Shown here: positions 47,067 through 59,184 of the stretch, one piece after another
How positions within the stretch are numbered: position 1 is the first letter of the stretch
Layout: the number at the start of each line of letters is the position of its first letter
Assembly: GCA_024663395.1 (NCBI GenBank)
Contig: JANFAH010000002.1
Span: 3,658,001 to 3,722,000 of the forward strand
Origin: Pisolithus tinctorius
Lineage: Eukaryota; Basidiomycota; Agaricomycetes; Boletales; Pisolithaceae
DNA length: 64,000 nt
Direction: 5' to 3'
Translations under genes and position numbers: made by a program
Notes under the pieces: generated by a model
Told to the model about the DNA's origin: nothing
The model's database searches: none
What the model saw: the letters and a program-made list of their open reading frames with translations, nothing else

Positions 47067-49885
47067 TTAACCAAGAGCAAAGCGCAACGTGCTCGAGCTC
47101 GCCTCGTCGCCTGGGTGTTCTATCGGTGAGATGTGCGCAACATGGGGATGGTGCGAAAGCGACATGTCTGCCGGAACGCCAGGAGTAACACTACCACCCA
47201 TATGCATGGAGGCCAGTCCCAGCTCATACCATCCTGTCACGTCCGTCGTGGAACCAGTGGTGGTAGTCACAGCGCCAACACTCATGTTCCCTGGGGTATT
47301 ATTACTGGTCCGGCATACGGTGGGGGGAACATTCGTGTCCACTTGACAATTATTTATACCATCACCTTCCAGCATCGCATATAAAAACGACGTCCATTCG
47401 CCGGCATGGTGATGTGGCTGTGATCGATCATCACTCCCTCCTTGATGAACGTCATCTGCTGCGGGATGATGCATCGAAGCCATGGACATAGGCACGGTAT
47501 TAATGCCCGGATTGCGTGTAGGAGAAACGAAAAGCCCAACGCCGATGGCTTGAGTCTGACACCCCGGGTAGCGGTCTGATATGCTCCACTCCATGAGCCT
47601 TCGTCGATCTGGAGGCGTCCCACGACCCATAAACGCACGAGGCGGTTCCGAGAGGAGGGGCACATGTAATGATGAGAGCGGAGGAAACTGGTGGCGAAGA
47701 GGGAGCGCCAGACCGGTCGAAGGACTAGGCATTGTCGTGAGTCCCGCTGACGCCGTCATTTGCGACTCGTCTGATGCTGTAAAAAGCGAAGACGAATGCG
47801 CCGCGCTTGCTGATGCATTATTTTCCTTATCCGCCAGGTCAACGGGCCCTCTCTGCGACTGTCCCATGCAATCGACATCCATCATCGTGTCCTCGCCCTT
47901 TGCATCCATTACCTTCAGGTTCTCCCCTAGCAGTTGCTGCATCGCTGCACCACTTTTCCCATTCGTTCCCTCCATATCCAAGTCCACACGGTTCTCCCCA
48001 TCCGCATCCCCTTCGAGCTCCCCAAGTTCATCTTCATCCTCGTAATCATCATCATCATCGTCCATATCCGCATCTATATCCATATCGACGTCCACATCCA
48101 CATCTGATTCGGCCCACAGAGCTTCCCTCTCAATCTCTGCTTCCGCTTCCTGGGGACTATCGTTCGACGATCGCTTCCCTGGAACGGAGCTAACGCCCAA
48201 AACAGACCGGGAGCTCCACGTGTAACTCGCAGGAGTGTATAACCTGAAGCGTGTTTGGGGTGGTTGTGTGGCATGAGCCGAGTCTTCTTGCGTGGGGAAT
48301 TCGGGAGAGGAAGTTGTCGTAGTGCTGGGCGATACATGGGAAATCGCATTCACAACAGAACTTGCCTCGGACGCGACGACAGCCTTGATCGTTTCGAAAC
48401 CAAAACGCCGAGCCCTATATACACCAGATCGCATGATTAGCAATATCCCATTATATCAAAAGAACGAATAATGCGTACAGGTATTCCACCCGTTCCTGAC
48501 ACGCTAACTTCCATATATTGACCTCACGATCTCGGCCAGGTATCTGCGTGAGAGGTGGGCGGACGTACTGCAGTTGCGGTGGGTGGGGCTCAGTTGGTGG
48601 TAGATTAGAGAAGGGACCCGGGAGCTGCGGCACATGCGGATGAGGGTGAGAATCTTCGTGCGGATTGCAGTGGTGCGCATCGAGATGAAGTGACACTCCA
48701 GAATCGAAATTGGGTGGAAGGCTGTCAAAGGAAATGAGATTGTCCAGCGGCGGGTCAAGCGAGAGATGAGAGGGATGTGGCGACAATACCGCTGGTTGTG
48801 CGGATGTACAGCCTTCTGCAGACAACGCTGGGGGATGTGGTGTTGAGGGAGGAAGGGAATCTGAAGGCAGAGAGACGGGCTCGATGGATACAAGAAGAGG
48901 TAATGATTCAGTTAGCGGTGAGGGAGGACCTGATGACGTATGTCGGTCATGACCTGAGGGCGAGGGCGAAGGGGACGGAGTAAGAGGTGTCAACGGTGTC
49001 AAAGGTTCTGACTCTGGCGACGATGGTGCACAGGGCACGAGCGGCGGCGACAGGGGGAGGGGAGCAACCGTAGCATCGGTAGATATTGGCGGAACCGAGG
49101 GTACAGACATATCGGTGGCTTTGTTGCCTACAGAGAGCGAGGAATTTGAATCATCGGTGAGCATCAAGATCGACGACTGATCAGCGAAGCTGTCACAAGG
49201 AGCAGGACCCAAGTAAGAGGTGGATGAAGGTTCTCCATCATTCAACGATATCGAGACGGAAGAGGCAGTCCCATTGACAAAGTCCACTGGACACTCAGGT
49301 ATGGATGGTATGTGGGCAGCGTTTTCACTGGACGGGATTCTAGCATAACCGTTATCGAAGGCTGCAAACAAGAAGGTATGAGACTTGCCTGTCTGTGCCA
49401 AAGGTACGTTTAGGTGTCAGTGGCGAGGGCGGCGGTGACGATGGGCGCTTAAATGACTGTCAACGTGTAAGGGGGCGTGGCATCCAAGAGGGAGCCAAGA
49501 GGCAACCTACCTGAAGAGTTTCCTTCCTAGATGAAGCGGCAGCAAAGGAGTTGGCATGGGCAAAGTTCTCCTTGCGCCTCTTTCTGGGTCGACCACGAGG
49601 GGAAATGGAGAGGCTGTCGAGGTCGAGAGCGAGGCGCTGTCGCTTGAGGGCACGGAGAGCGCGAGGGGTAAGTTCGTTCTCTGGGTCAGAAGACGATGAG
49701 TCTGGGTCGGGTTCCGAGTCGGCGACAGGAGCGGGGATACGAGGTCTGTGCTGACGATGGGATTTGAGGTGGTGACTCGCTTGGCGAAGCGGAGGGGGCG
49801 ACGGATGATTGTGAGCCGCGTGAGCATGTGCGAGCCTGGAAGAGCGACGGGGGGAACAGGAAAGGGAGACTGCAGCAGCAGCCAT
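47067..49885 (-). CDS. AT-hook-like acidic nuclear protein of unknown function (883 aa)
   Basis: Exons 49885-49511, 49456-49389, 49339-48479, 48414-47067. Intron 2 (49388-49340) has a GC donor in the context AG|GCAAGT; reading through it hits a stop at once, so it must be removed. Residues 97-104 (RGRPRKRR) match the AT-hook core GRP flanked by basic residues, suggesting binding in the minor groove of A/T-rich DNA. Ser/Pro-rich sequence follows. The best conserved-looking segment spans the last junction (EVNIWKLACQERVEYLARRFGFETIKAVVASE). Next is a strong acidic run of alternating Asp/Val/Met and poly-Asp encoded by GAT-rich DNA. The C-terminus has no recognised domain. A chromatin or transcription role is an inference. 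Confidence 0.75.
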
Positions 49886-50451
49886 GGAGACGCGGGAGTG
49901 TGTGTGGGCGGCGTCCCAGACTCTCTGTCTCAGACAAGTCTGTGCGAGGATTGCTCGATCGCCAGGCAGTTGGGTGCAACTGATCGGAAACTTGCAGGCG
50001 GTGGGTGGGATGAGGTCACGGTGAGACTGGAATAGGGAAGGAGGAACGGGAAAGAAAAATGATTAGCACACGCACGTCCACATACAGCAGTCACCAGGGT
50101 GGTGTTAGTGCGAATGCCACACCCACACCCACACCCACACACACCACAAAGTAGAAGTGTCCTACTTACGCTTAGATCTTTGGAGCGGGACTGTCAGTGG
50201 CTGATCGACAAGCGAATTGAATACCGGCGTCGACGGGTCTTCCCAGTTGCGTGTCACCGTCGGACTCGACGCGGGAGACAGCCTGATTCCCACACTCTGC
50301 CCTGCACAGCCACCAGTAAACAATGGCGTCACCACGCACGGACCAGGCACGTGATCCGCGTCCACCCCATGACATCACGCGCTCCTCCGACGTCATTCAA
50401 TGCACACACCAGATATATATTCCGCGTCCAACGCGACGACATGTAGCAAGC
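49886..50451. other. divergent promoter region with CA-rich microsatellite
   Basis: This separates the AT-hook gene and the small plus-strand gene. It contains a CCCACA-type simple repeat around 50112-50150. No coding sequence was supported. TATATATA occurs at about 50413, some 40 bp before the downstream ATG. Confidence 0.5.
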
Positions 50452-50971
50452 ATGAGTGACAAGTACACCGACGACAAAATGCGACGTACGCCAAGACGCG
50501 TTTCGGTCCTCGGGTGAAATAGCTAATCTTCAACCGCAGCCTCGGCGAATACGTCACGCACAGGAAACTACCCTCCGCAAGGGGACAGTGAGTAACCTGT
50601 GTTGTTTCGGTGTCTTTTCATTCACAAAGACTCACTTAGCCACATCGTCGGGAGGTTATGGTGCATCGAACACGTTCTCGCCCAGAATACAGCGCGGCGT
50701 TGATGTGTTCGCTGATCCAGACAACTCTGCGAGCACTCATCCTGCTACAACTGCAATCCAGCAGAGTACGACGGGTACAGACCTGAGTGGGGAGATGCAG
50801 GACGCGCAGCAAGGGGTGGATCGGGACGCAAGAGCAGCATTCCAGGAACGTCCTGGTGGACGATCGCGTCGAGGAGGGTACGACGGAGCATCACTGGATA
50901 GCCGCGAGGAGGCGGAGGCGGCACTGAGGGATCGATACGCGCTCTCAGGAGTAATGCCTGAGTCGGACTGA
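50452..50971 (+). CDS. small hydrophilic protein of unknown function (137 aa)
   Basis: Exons 50452-50485, 50540-50587, 50640-50971 (introns 54 and 52 nt, with GCTAAT and ACTCAC branch-like sites). The product starts MSDKYTDDKMRPSANTSRTG and continues GGYGASNTFSPRIQRGVDVFADPDN. It ends in a charged helix (DSREEAEAALRDRYALSGVMPESD). There is no Cys, no membrane segment and no signal peptide. The composition resembles small stress or conidiation-type hydrophilins, but no family was recognised. Unspliced, the ATG frame stops after 21 codons, so the splicing is required. Confidence 0.6.
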
Positions 50972-52387
50972 GGAGGGGGGGAGGGGGCAAGCAGGTGTTC
51001 GAGGTTGGGTTGGTGGACTTTTATAAATTGGCAGCCCTGGAGGAAGTCCGGATACATACATACATATGTGAACTTACGCGAGCGTTCCAGTGCCGCAGAT
51101 CAAATGAAAGGAAGCTCGACGCTCGATCCATAAATGAAGTCTATGTGAGGAAAACCCTCCGCGCTGGCAGATTCACCGATGGAATCCGAGCCCTGGATTG
51201 GCAATTTTCACTGCCGAATTGTACTCGATCAAGGCACGGAAGGAAATCCCCTGGTCGTGATAAGACAACTCTGCTCCACTCCACCACCGAACAACAGCGT
51301 TGCACGCTTCGGATCATAATAGCACTGACAGAATCCGACCAGGAGGGCATACTACAGCAAGACCCCCCCCAATTAGCACACTCACTTCCCACCCAATCAC
51401 AGACCGGATGCGTTAGTAACCCGTTAAGTTCTCTTGGAAAAAGAGAAGAGGCTCCAAGATCACACTCCCGTGCACCGCCAACGGAGGGTTCTTCTCAATT
51501 CCATTTTGATGTGAACATGTCTGTATGGGCACAATCGTACCACATGCATGCTTCCTCCTCTCTGCTTCTCAGCTGGCAGCCTCATCATGGCGCAAGTTCA
51601 GAACTCCGACTCTTTCACAACAAGGCCCTCTACAAAGGCGCCAAATATCGGTATCGAGGCAGTTGATACATTCCACCGTCACTTCCGGCGAAGTAGAGTT
51701 CGAGGTTTCCGCATGCCACGGACCTCGATATGGCGATAACCTTGAGCCATCTCAGCACCGAAGACCGTCGTGTGATCACCCTCATCTCTTAATTTAAATA
51801 TCGAGTCCAAACGCAGAAGTGTGTCCAATGATAGGCACGTCGCGAAGACGCCTTGTTACACACGAGCCCTGCTGCTACCCCAAAGTAGGCGTTAAATCGA
51901 GTATTACGGTGGACGAACTCGATAAACCCGGTTCGAACATCCGATCTAAAAGAACTCTTGGGTGGATATGCTATCTCGTACGCAGTTGTAGAGTCGCAGT
52001 GCGCTGCGCAACGGCACACGTTCAGCACATCGTTGGCAAAACAGGGAACCCGTTGTTGGGATTCTTGCCAAGTTCAGAATCATGAGTACTGGGTTCGATA
52101 CTCCAATCAGCAAGGTGGTAGTTTTGATAGTGCTAAAATCACGATCCGGCAAATCAGCAGTACTTACTTGGTGAAATATACCCGCGTCCCGGTGGTACAA
52201 TTAACGCAAGCACATGATGCCAAGGTTTGCAGAAATTGTAGTTTGGGTGTTTGCAGCGCTGCGGGTGGCGAGCAGGTATAAACTGCGGGGGCGCTCGTAG
52301 AATCAGCCGTACCGCCACCCCCACGTGGACTCTGGTACATATAATACCCCGGCGTCGTCTCATTCCGCTGTCAAGTATTACGACCCC
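50972..52387. other. intergenic region
   Basis: 1.4 kb with no supported gene. A 223-codon open frame (50995-51666) has a codon pattern and composition unlike the genes nearby and no motif. The right end is the MINDY promoter, with TATAATAC at 52337-52344, about 45 bp upstream of the ATG. Confidence 0.5.
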
Positions 52388-53972
52388 ATGTCAGAACGAG
52401 TCGAGGCATCGAGCCTACGGTCATCGCGTGCAGACGTGTGGGACCTCAAGGAAATCACCTTCGGTACGGGTGAACGGAGGCGCAAAGTTAAGATCATAAC
52501 GCAAAACTTCAACGGGTAAGTAACAACGCGACAGCAAGACGCGAATATCTGGAGCTCACGCCGTTGTTGTTTTCAGTCCATGCTCGTTCATCGCAATATG
52601 TATGTATGATCTGAGACTACCCGGCGTGTCCAGAGTCAACTGACGCGTGTATAGGCAATATACTCATCCTCCGAGGCGACATACAGATCCAGCCGTATGA
52701 ACGCACCAGTGTATCCTACGAATTTCTATCGCAGCTCGTTGGAGAATATCTTCTCTTGAGTTGTACAGATCCCGACATCGACATATCCGCAGCTCTCTCT
52801 GTCATGCCCACTACTACAAGTAACGTCTCTCCGCTTTCCTTCGTCCCTTCTCTCACAAACCCGTCGTATGCCTATACCTCTCGACAGAGGGTCTTGATCT
52901 AAACCCACAGTTCACCGCGGTGGATTCATTTAGACCAGGCGAAGGCGGCGGCGAGCTCCAGCTATTCTCCAAAGCTGGTATCAGACTCCTTCATGGCTGG
53001 GTCGTGGATCCCGAGAGTCCTGCAGCATCGGTCCTTTCTCGCGTCAGCGACTATGACAGCGCAGTCACGCTCATAGCTGATGCCGATCACATTACCAAGG
53101 GAAAACTCTTGCATTCGGACGTGTTTGACGACTCAAACGTGCCTGGACCGAGTCGCAGTGATACCCTGCCCAGCAACACGGCCGGACCCAGCTCGTTAGC
53201 CGCAGGTGCAAGTAGTCAGTCAAGCACAGAGCCAAGCAATCAATTCCAGTTCGAACCGCGCAGTCCGAGCGAAGCGTATTCCGAACAAGACCGACAGAAG
53301 ATCGAATCTGGTTAGTCAGTTCCTGTCGGTACATATATTCGTGCTGATTTTTCTTGCGTCGTTTGTCTAGCTCTTGTTGCACAGGGATTTTTGGACTCGA
53401 CCCAATCTCAACTGACTTACTATGGATTGTTCCAGCTCGCCACAGCTGTCGAGCCAGGTTCGCTCGTTGCGCTGTTTCGAAACTCACATCTCTCGGTGCT
53501 GCACAAGCCCGAAGGCGAGGATTCTGCTCTATACACGCTCGTCACGGATAACGTCTTTCTCCACGAATCGTCGGTAGTGTGGGAGCGTCTGGAAGACGTC
53601 GATGGTGGATGGTCGACGTTCGTCGACTGCGATTTTGTCAAGTCGTCACCAGTGGGAGGTGACTTTGCTGGCCAGACTGCGGAAGCTGCGGCCAGAGCCT
53701 ACGAAGTTGCAGCCGGAGTCGGAGACCCAGCAGAGTACGTTCTTACACTTACCATGTCGGTGATTTCCGGTTCACATTGACATTGCTGCCCTTGGTATTA
53801 TAGTCATGAATTAGCAAGACGGCTTCAGGCAGAGGAAGATGCACGCGCACGGCAGCTTTACCTCCAACGAGAACGACAGCGTGCGGAGCGGCAAAGAAGT
53901 CAGGCGAATCCGATTGGCGATGGTGAGAGTCGGAAGACGAAGAAGGCGAAAGACAAGTGTATTATTATGTAG
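52388..53972 (+). CDS. MINDY-family deubiquitinase with CaaX box (423 aa)
   Basis: Exons 52388-52515, 52577-52599, 52655-52819, 52888-53310, 53371-53734, 53804-53972. The catalytic region is ITQNFNGPCSFIAICNILILRG, with Cys45 as the nucleophile and the oxyanion Gln39. GIRLLHGWVVDPES and LTYYGLFQL..VEPGSLVALFRNSHLSVLHK supply the catalytic His region, then LYTLVTDNVFL..VVWERLEDVDGG. The tail has a ubiquitin-interacting-type helix (DHELARRLQAEEDARARQL) and ends KAKDKCIIM, a CaaX farnesylation signal. MINDY enzymes trim long K48-linked ubiquitin chains from the distal end. A lipid tail would place this one on membranes. The 23 nt second exon carries the residues just after the catalytic Cys. Confidence 0.93.
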
Positions 53973-54923
53973 GCTTGGTGGCTTCCATACCCTAAACAAC
54001 TTTCATGTGATTCTTTTCCGGGCCCACGAACGCGACACCAAGACCGAGGTAAAACTGTAATGGCGAAGTGCCGATGGGCTGTACGGGCAACAAGGTCAGT
54101 GGCACCGCAGAATGCCAACTGCATTGTTTAGGATCACTACATCATGCTTCGCGAACATGATAATGGCTGACATTCAAAGGTGCCGTGGTAAAAAAAATCT
54201 TTCCTGGATCGACAGGAAAGGATTTCAGTTTTCTGCTGTCGTACCGTGACTTAACTAGGCTCGGACTAAGATTTTGGGGATTCGAAGATCGTGGTTTGCG
54301 AAATGGTCAAGGCGTAAAGTTCCTCGAAGCAAGGTGGCACTTGCCACATCATTTACGTGTCCGAAACCCTCCGCATCAAGTAGCACAAGTTTCGCAGCGC
54401 CGTTGGTAATTGGAATGTAATAGCCAGAGTGATGGGTGTCATCATGATAAGTGCTCCATTGACTCCACGTCTCCCGTTGCCACGTCAAAGCGAAGATGGG
54501 AGATATATTTGTATCTGCACACCACGCATCACTCACTCTGGTCCAGGCGGTTCCATTGACTGACCTTTTTTTTCCCGCTCGATCGCTGAGAGGACGGTAA
54601 AATAGAGCAGTGTCAGGAGTTGCAGTTCTGTCCATTGTATGGCCTGGGCTAGCCAAGGTACAGCCTATGGTCAAGAGTGCCACAGTGACCAAACATATAC
54701 AAATACCATCTCAGTCATCCTGTCCTATCAACCAACCCAAGCCCTCTGCCAGTAGCCAAGCCATCTGTTTTTTCTTACTTCTTTCTACCATCTTGCCATC
54801 CTGAAAGTCATATTCGAGTTCGTTTGTATCGAGGAAGAGAGGACCCGTTCTCTTGAGCAAAAGGTTGTATCGACGACCCGCCCGCCATCTTGCCACCCGT
54901 GATCACTACCAGCACCCACCCCC
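53973..54923. other. intergenic region
   Basis: 950 bp between two plus-strand genes. A 145-codon minus-strand frame (54692-54255) starts with a hydrophobic run and is fairly even in composition, but it lacks an ATG and I could not find a splice partner. It is not called as a gene. Confidence 0.45.
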
Positions 54924-57874
54924 ATGCGAGAGTCAAACTTTGCATTTCCTGCCCAAAACAGGGCGTGCGTATGCATTTCATCTCAGTTGTATGATAGAAG
55001 AGGTATTTCGTTTACAACTTGCCCCGATTTTTTTGTCCCATCGTTCACTCGGATATCCGTTCTTTCAAGCTCTCGACACAACCTCGCCCCTCCCTTTGTT
55101 CAACTCGCTCCACCATCTCACATACCTGACATCCACGTCCCCGAGAATACGCGAAATCATGACGATGGATGGCGGTTTGGAGCGCCTCGTCCGGATCTTG
55201 CATGACTTCTGCATGTGTCCGCCTCCTCCCGAGAACCCCAATTTCATATATGGTCTCTCTCCTCCCAACGCCCGACCTCAGAAACTTCTCCCAACGTTGA
55301 ACCCTCCAAACTTTGACAAGCATGCCGCATATCGTTTCTCTCTTGCCTTCCAGTGTGTAGTGAATATCGGCGTGAGAGGGAGTGAGCCTATTCGGAGCCG
55401 CGTAGTGCAGGCCGGGACGCTCGACGTCGTCGGATGTATTCTCGAAGCGTGGCTGGCGAACAGGGGATTTGCAGTAGGTCCAAGCTCTAGCGCCTCCGGT
55501 ATACCCAGAGAAACTAGGGAGCAGCGGATGGCAAGACGACAAGCCCTGGCAGAGCAGCGATACAGGGAAGCAGTACCGGCAGCCGCAGAATTGACACGGG
55601 CGTTGCAAAGACAAATAGTCACAGAAGATCTTATAAGGCAAGGTCGTGGTGTAGATACGTTGATCGACGAGGTACCTGTTCTTCCACCCCCTTTCTCGTT
55701 GCGGGCGCCTGATTGTGCTGTAGGATGCATCGATAACCGGAATAAGCGTGGATCATACATCAGATGTTGAGGTTCAAGCCAATGTGTCATCTGAGTCTTT
55801 GTTGGCCTCTGTGCCACCCGCCGATCGCCCGCTGTATGCGCGCCGTTCGTCGTCAAGGAGAACAGCTGCAGATACCTCCGATACTTCTACGACTCTTGTG
55901 GCTGGCTCTCAAACGGATTCCACCATCGCGCGCGTTCGCGGCCGTAGTGGCACAATCATTGCTCGTGCTGTGTGGGAAGAACCCCCAGTGACAGCAGCAA
56001 ATGCCACACTCCGGTCCCGGCAGAACCGGAACCGTACATCCATAACCGCATCCCCAGATGAATCCACCGACAACTCTCGTCCGGAAACAGAAACTGAAGA
56101 CGATGGCGATCCAGATGTCGACATGGATCAGTCACACGACACCGATGATGCTACTCCCACCACTCACATACCCGTCTCTCGTACTCATCGCCCCCCTGCT
56201 CGGACTGTAACTCAGCGTCCGCGACGTACGGTAGGTAGCATTTCCGAGGAGCCAGCAGCTGCCCCTTCAGAAGTCAATGTCGACGCGCATATCATCATCA
56301 ACGATGGTCAGGGCACAGTCGTCGATGGTGACAGCGTAGGAGTCGTTAGCGTGGAGGATGGGATCGTCTCTCTGGAGCCTAATGATGACTTCGCTATGGG
56401 TGCACCACCCGGTGCTCCTGGGGCCATGGACGAGACCCGAAACTTGCCGGAAGTGGATCCACCTGCACTTGAGCGACGTCCCCGAAACGCTGATGCCACA
56501 CCTCGGGCGGCGGTGATGCCTCTACCGCAATCTACCGTGGGCACGGATGCAGTGCCTAACGGAAGTGTGCGTCCTGGCGTCCTCGCACACGGCCGCGGAG
56601 AACCCAACCTTGCGGCGCCTCTTCCCACCGGTGTGGGACGAAGTCCCAACCATACGCACAGCCACCGCGACTCAGATTCCGGACCATATAAGGACGAAGA
56701 TGTGTTACTCAGTCTGCAACTTTTGGCATACCTTAGTAAATATCCTCATGTTCGGCAAGCATTCTACAAGCAACGAGTTTCGTTTCACCCAGCAACTGCT
56801 ACTATCGGCGTTGCTCGTGTGGCTCAACAGTCTATAGCTGGCCCAAGTAGCGCGCGCAACGCGGATAGCCAGCCGAGTAAAGAAGGTAATGGGCTTTTCC
56901 GCGCACTTGCATCTGCCACAGCCAGGGGCAAGGAGAAGGAGAAAGCCTCTGCGGCCGCAAATAGTTTGGCCAGTACTACTGGGTCGCGGATGACCAACGT
57001 TTTTTCTCTCGTCGAACGCTTCACGTTTCGGCCTAGCTCGTCGGAGGGCGATTTGCCCAACCCACCCCCGAAACTTCCCCCTGAAATCCAGTATTGGGCA
57101 GGTGTTATCATGCGCAATGCTTGCCGAAAAGATGACAGTAGAGGTGGTATCCGTCAATGCGCAAATAGTGAGCACCTCAACGTGTTCTTCACTTCTCCCT
57201 CAATGATTGATCCTCGTATAGTGCTATGTGGAAAATGGGAAACCTATCCCCGCGAATTTGCCAAATGCAGACGTTGTCGCAAAGCAAAATATTGCGGGAA
57301 GGAGTGCCAAAGCACAGCCTGGAGTGAGGGTCATCGATTCTGGTGCAGTGCGAAAGAGGGCGAAGATAATGAGGAAGCCGTACCTTCGGAGCACAACCAC
57401 AACAGAGGACTAGGAGGTGATGGTTCTTCGGGCGATGGGATGCCATCCGTACGATCTGAGAGGGAGAGAGTCAGACCTGAACGGGCTGCTCGAGATTCGA
57501 GAAACGTCGCCTTGTACCCGCTGGCACCAACTGTACCTCTGCATCCACCAGTCGTGGCAACCGCCGCTGCTCAGGGTACGCGGCAGCGCGTCTCGGCGCT
57601 TCCTCCGACGGCAGGCCCACCCTCGCCGAATACGTATGTGCAGATGCAGCGCCGCAGAAGGGCGGAGACTGTTTCTGGAGCGACGACGGTTATTGGTATG
57701 ACACAGAACGGTCGCCCTGTGTACCGGCATGAAGTCACTTGGCTTGCGGACAGACGCAGCCGAGACATGGATGAGGGTGAGAATAATACCGGCACTCCTC
57801 AGCGTCATGCTCGGATGGACAATATGATATGGGAGGCATCAGCTCAGGGCGACAGCGACATGGTCCTCGGGTGA
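54924..57874 (+). CDS. MUB1: MYND-finger protein of the MUB1/SamB family (925 aa)
   Basis: Exons 54924-55002, 55070-55671, 55724-57167, 57222-57874 (introns 67, 52, 54 nt). The N-terminus MRESNFAFPAQNRACVCISSQLYDRRALDTTSPLPLFNSL and the helical block REIMTMDGGLERLVRILHDF..AYRFSLAFQCVVNIGVRGSEPIRSRVVQAGTLDVVGCILE are diagnostic. After a long disordered region comes an MYND zinc finger: CGKWETYPREFAKCRRCRKAKYCGKECQSTAWSEGHRFWC. In yeast Mub1 works with the E3 ligase Ubr2 to ubiquitinate Rpn4, and Aspergillus SamB affects hyphal morphogenesis. The third intron is 54 nt, in frame and without a stop; it was removed because CANMLCGKWETY fits the family. Confidence 0.93.
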
Positions 57875-58675
57875 CCGAAATTTCTTACTAACCACTATCG
57901 CCTTCGTTACGTCCCTGATACATGATGCGCTCTGATTTACCCCCCTCGACGACTTGAAACACAAGCTACTTGGCTCTATTCGTGGACACCAGACCTCCTC
58001 TTCCATCACGCACCCCGCAACCCAACGATCATTGCTTACCATACCTGCATAGTGCAATTACCCTTTGTCTGTTTCCTCATGGACTAACCATTTAACAACG
58101 AGCCCCCTCCGATGTGAGCGGGGTCATCATTCACGACTACTACAATCTCTTGAGTACACAGCACCCCCTCCCCGTCTACGTAGTGCCTGCTGCTTCGCAA
58201 CGTCCACAGTACCTAGTACATGTCTCATAGCCACAATGTCTTTTTTCTTCTTCCTTTCCGACGGTAATTGATTTATAATATAACAGCTCAAATGTTTTCC
58301 CCTTCGTGCAACCCGTTATTTTTGGAAATGACTTCGTTGCCCTGTTTCACTGGATAAGTACCAGGTTGGTACCGTATACACCCCATCGATCATCGCGCAT
58401 AATGCTTTGGGGATCGGTGTGGCACAATTCCATTGGCAATTCCCAGTACTCTGTGGATAGTACGAATATTCTAGAGGCTACGTGGTGCGGAGGACGTGGT
58501 TCGCGCCTGACATTCATCACGTGAGCATGTACATGGGAGTTGTTTGCATAAACCAAACAATATAAGGCGGGCCCAGCAGAAAAAAGTTTCTCGCCGAAGT
58601 TGCCAGCGAACTGCTCTCTTCTTTGTTCTTTGCTCACGAAGACCACCTGCTGTTCTCAACCGCTTGCACGTACTC
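57875..58675. other. intergenic region with HSP10 promoter
   Basis: No gene. The left part is the MUB1 3' flank. The right part holds a heat-shock element at 58463-58477 and TATAAGG at 58561-58567, about 110 bp before the HSP10 ATG. Confidence 0.6.
58463..58477. promoter_or_regulatory. heat-shock element upstream of HSP10
   Basis: CGAATATTCTAGAGG matches nGAAnnTTCnnGAn: three alternating five-base units with the last unit GAG instead of GAA. It lies about 200 bp upstream of the HSP10 start. Trimeric Hsf1 binds such arrays, and HSP10/HSP60 are classical Hsf1 targets in fungi. Confidence 0.6.
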
Positions 58676-59184
58676 ATGGTAAGCTTTCGTAAGACGCGTT
58701 GCACGAATGCTGACCGGAGTTGCGTATGGGCGCACAAATGACAGGCTGCCCAGGCTACGTTCAAATCCATCAAGTCTTTAGTTCCTCTGCTGGATCGCGT
58801 CTTGGTGCAACGTTTCAAGCCTGAGACTGTGCGTTGGTTTTCACGGCATATGCTGGGAAATAATTTCATTCACGGTTTTAATATTCCAGAAAACGGCATC
58901 TGGCATCTTCCTTCCGACGTCTGCAACGAACACGCCATTGCCGGAAGCAACTGTTATCGCGGTAGGCCCAGGGGCACCTAACAAGGATGGTCAGATTGTC
59001 CCCACTACGGTCAAGCCTGGTGATCGCGTGCTGCTTCCTGGCTGGGGAGGAAACTCTATCAAAGTGGGAGAAGAGGTATGGTTTGATGTCGTTAATTCGT
59101 AAGTGAGATGTGGTGGAACTAACGCGTGTCCAGGAATTCTACTTGTTTAAGGACGCGGAGATTCTTGCCAAAATACAGGAGTGA
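58676..59184 (+). CDS. HSP10: mitochondrial 10 kDa chaperonin (107 aa)
   Basis: Exons 58676-58678, 58745-58828, 58890-59075, 59134-59184 (introns 66, 61, 58 nt). The first coding exon is the ATG alone; splicing gives MAAQATFKSIKSLVPLLDRVLVQRFKPETKTASGIFLPTSA. The mobile loop with hydrophobic GIFLP contacts the chaperonin ring. AVGPGAPNKDGQIVPTTVKPGDRVLLPGWGG is the GroES barrel core, and EFYLFKDAEILAKIQE the C-terminal strand. It caps Hsp60 in the mitochondrial matrix during protein folding. Length and sequence are as expected. An upstream heat-shock element supports stress induction. Confidence 0.96.

Noticed and set aside
50995..51666. 223-codon plus-strand ORF
   Set aside because: No motif and composition unlike neighbouring genes; not linked by splicing to either side.
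54255..54692. Minus-strand ORF with a hydrophobic start, possibly secreted
   Set aside because: It lacks an ATG in frame, no upstream exon was found, and the end has no conserved pattern.
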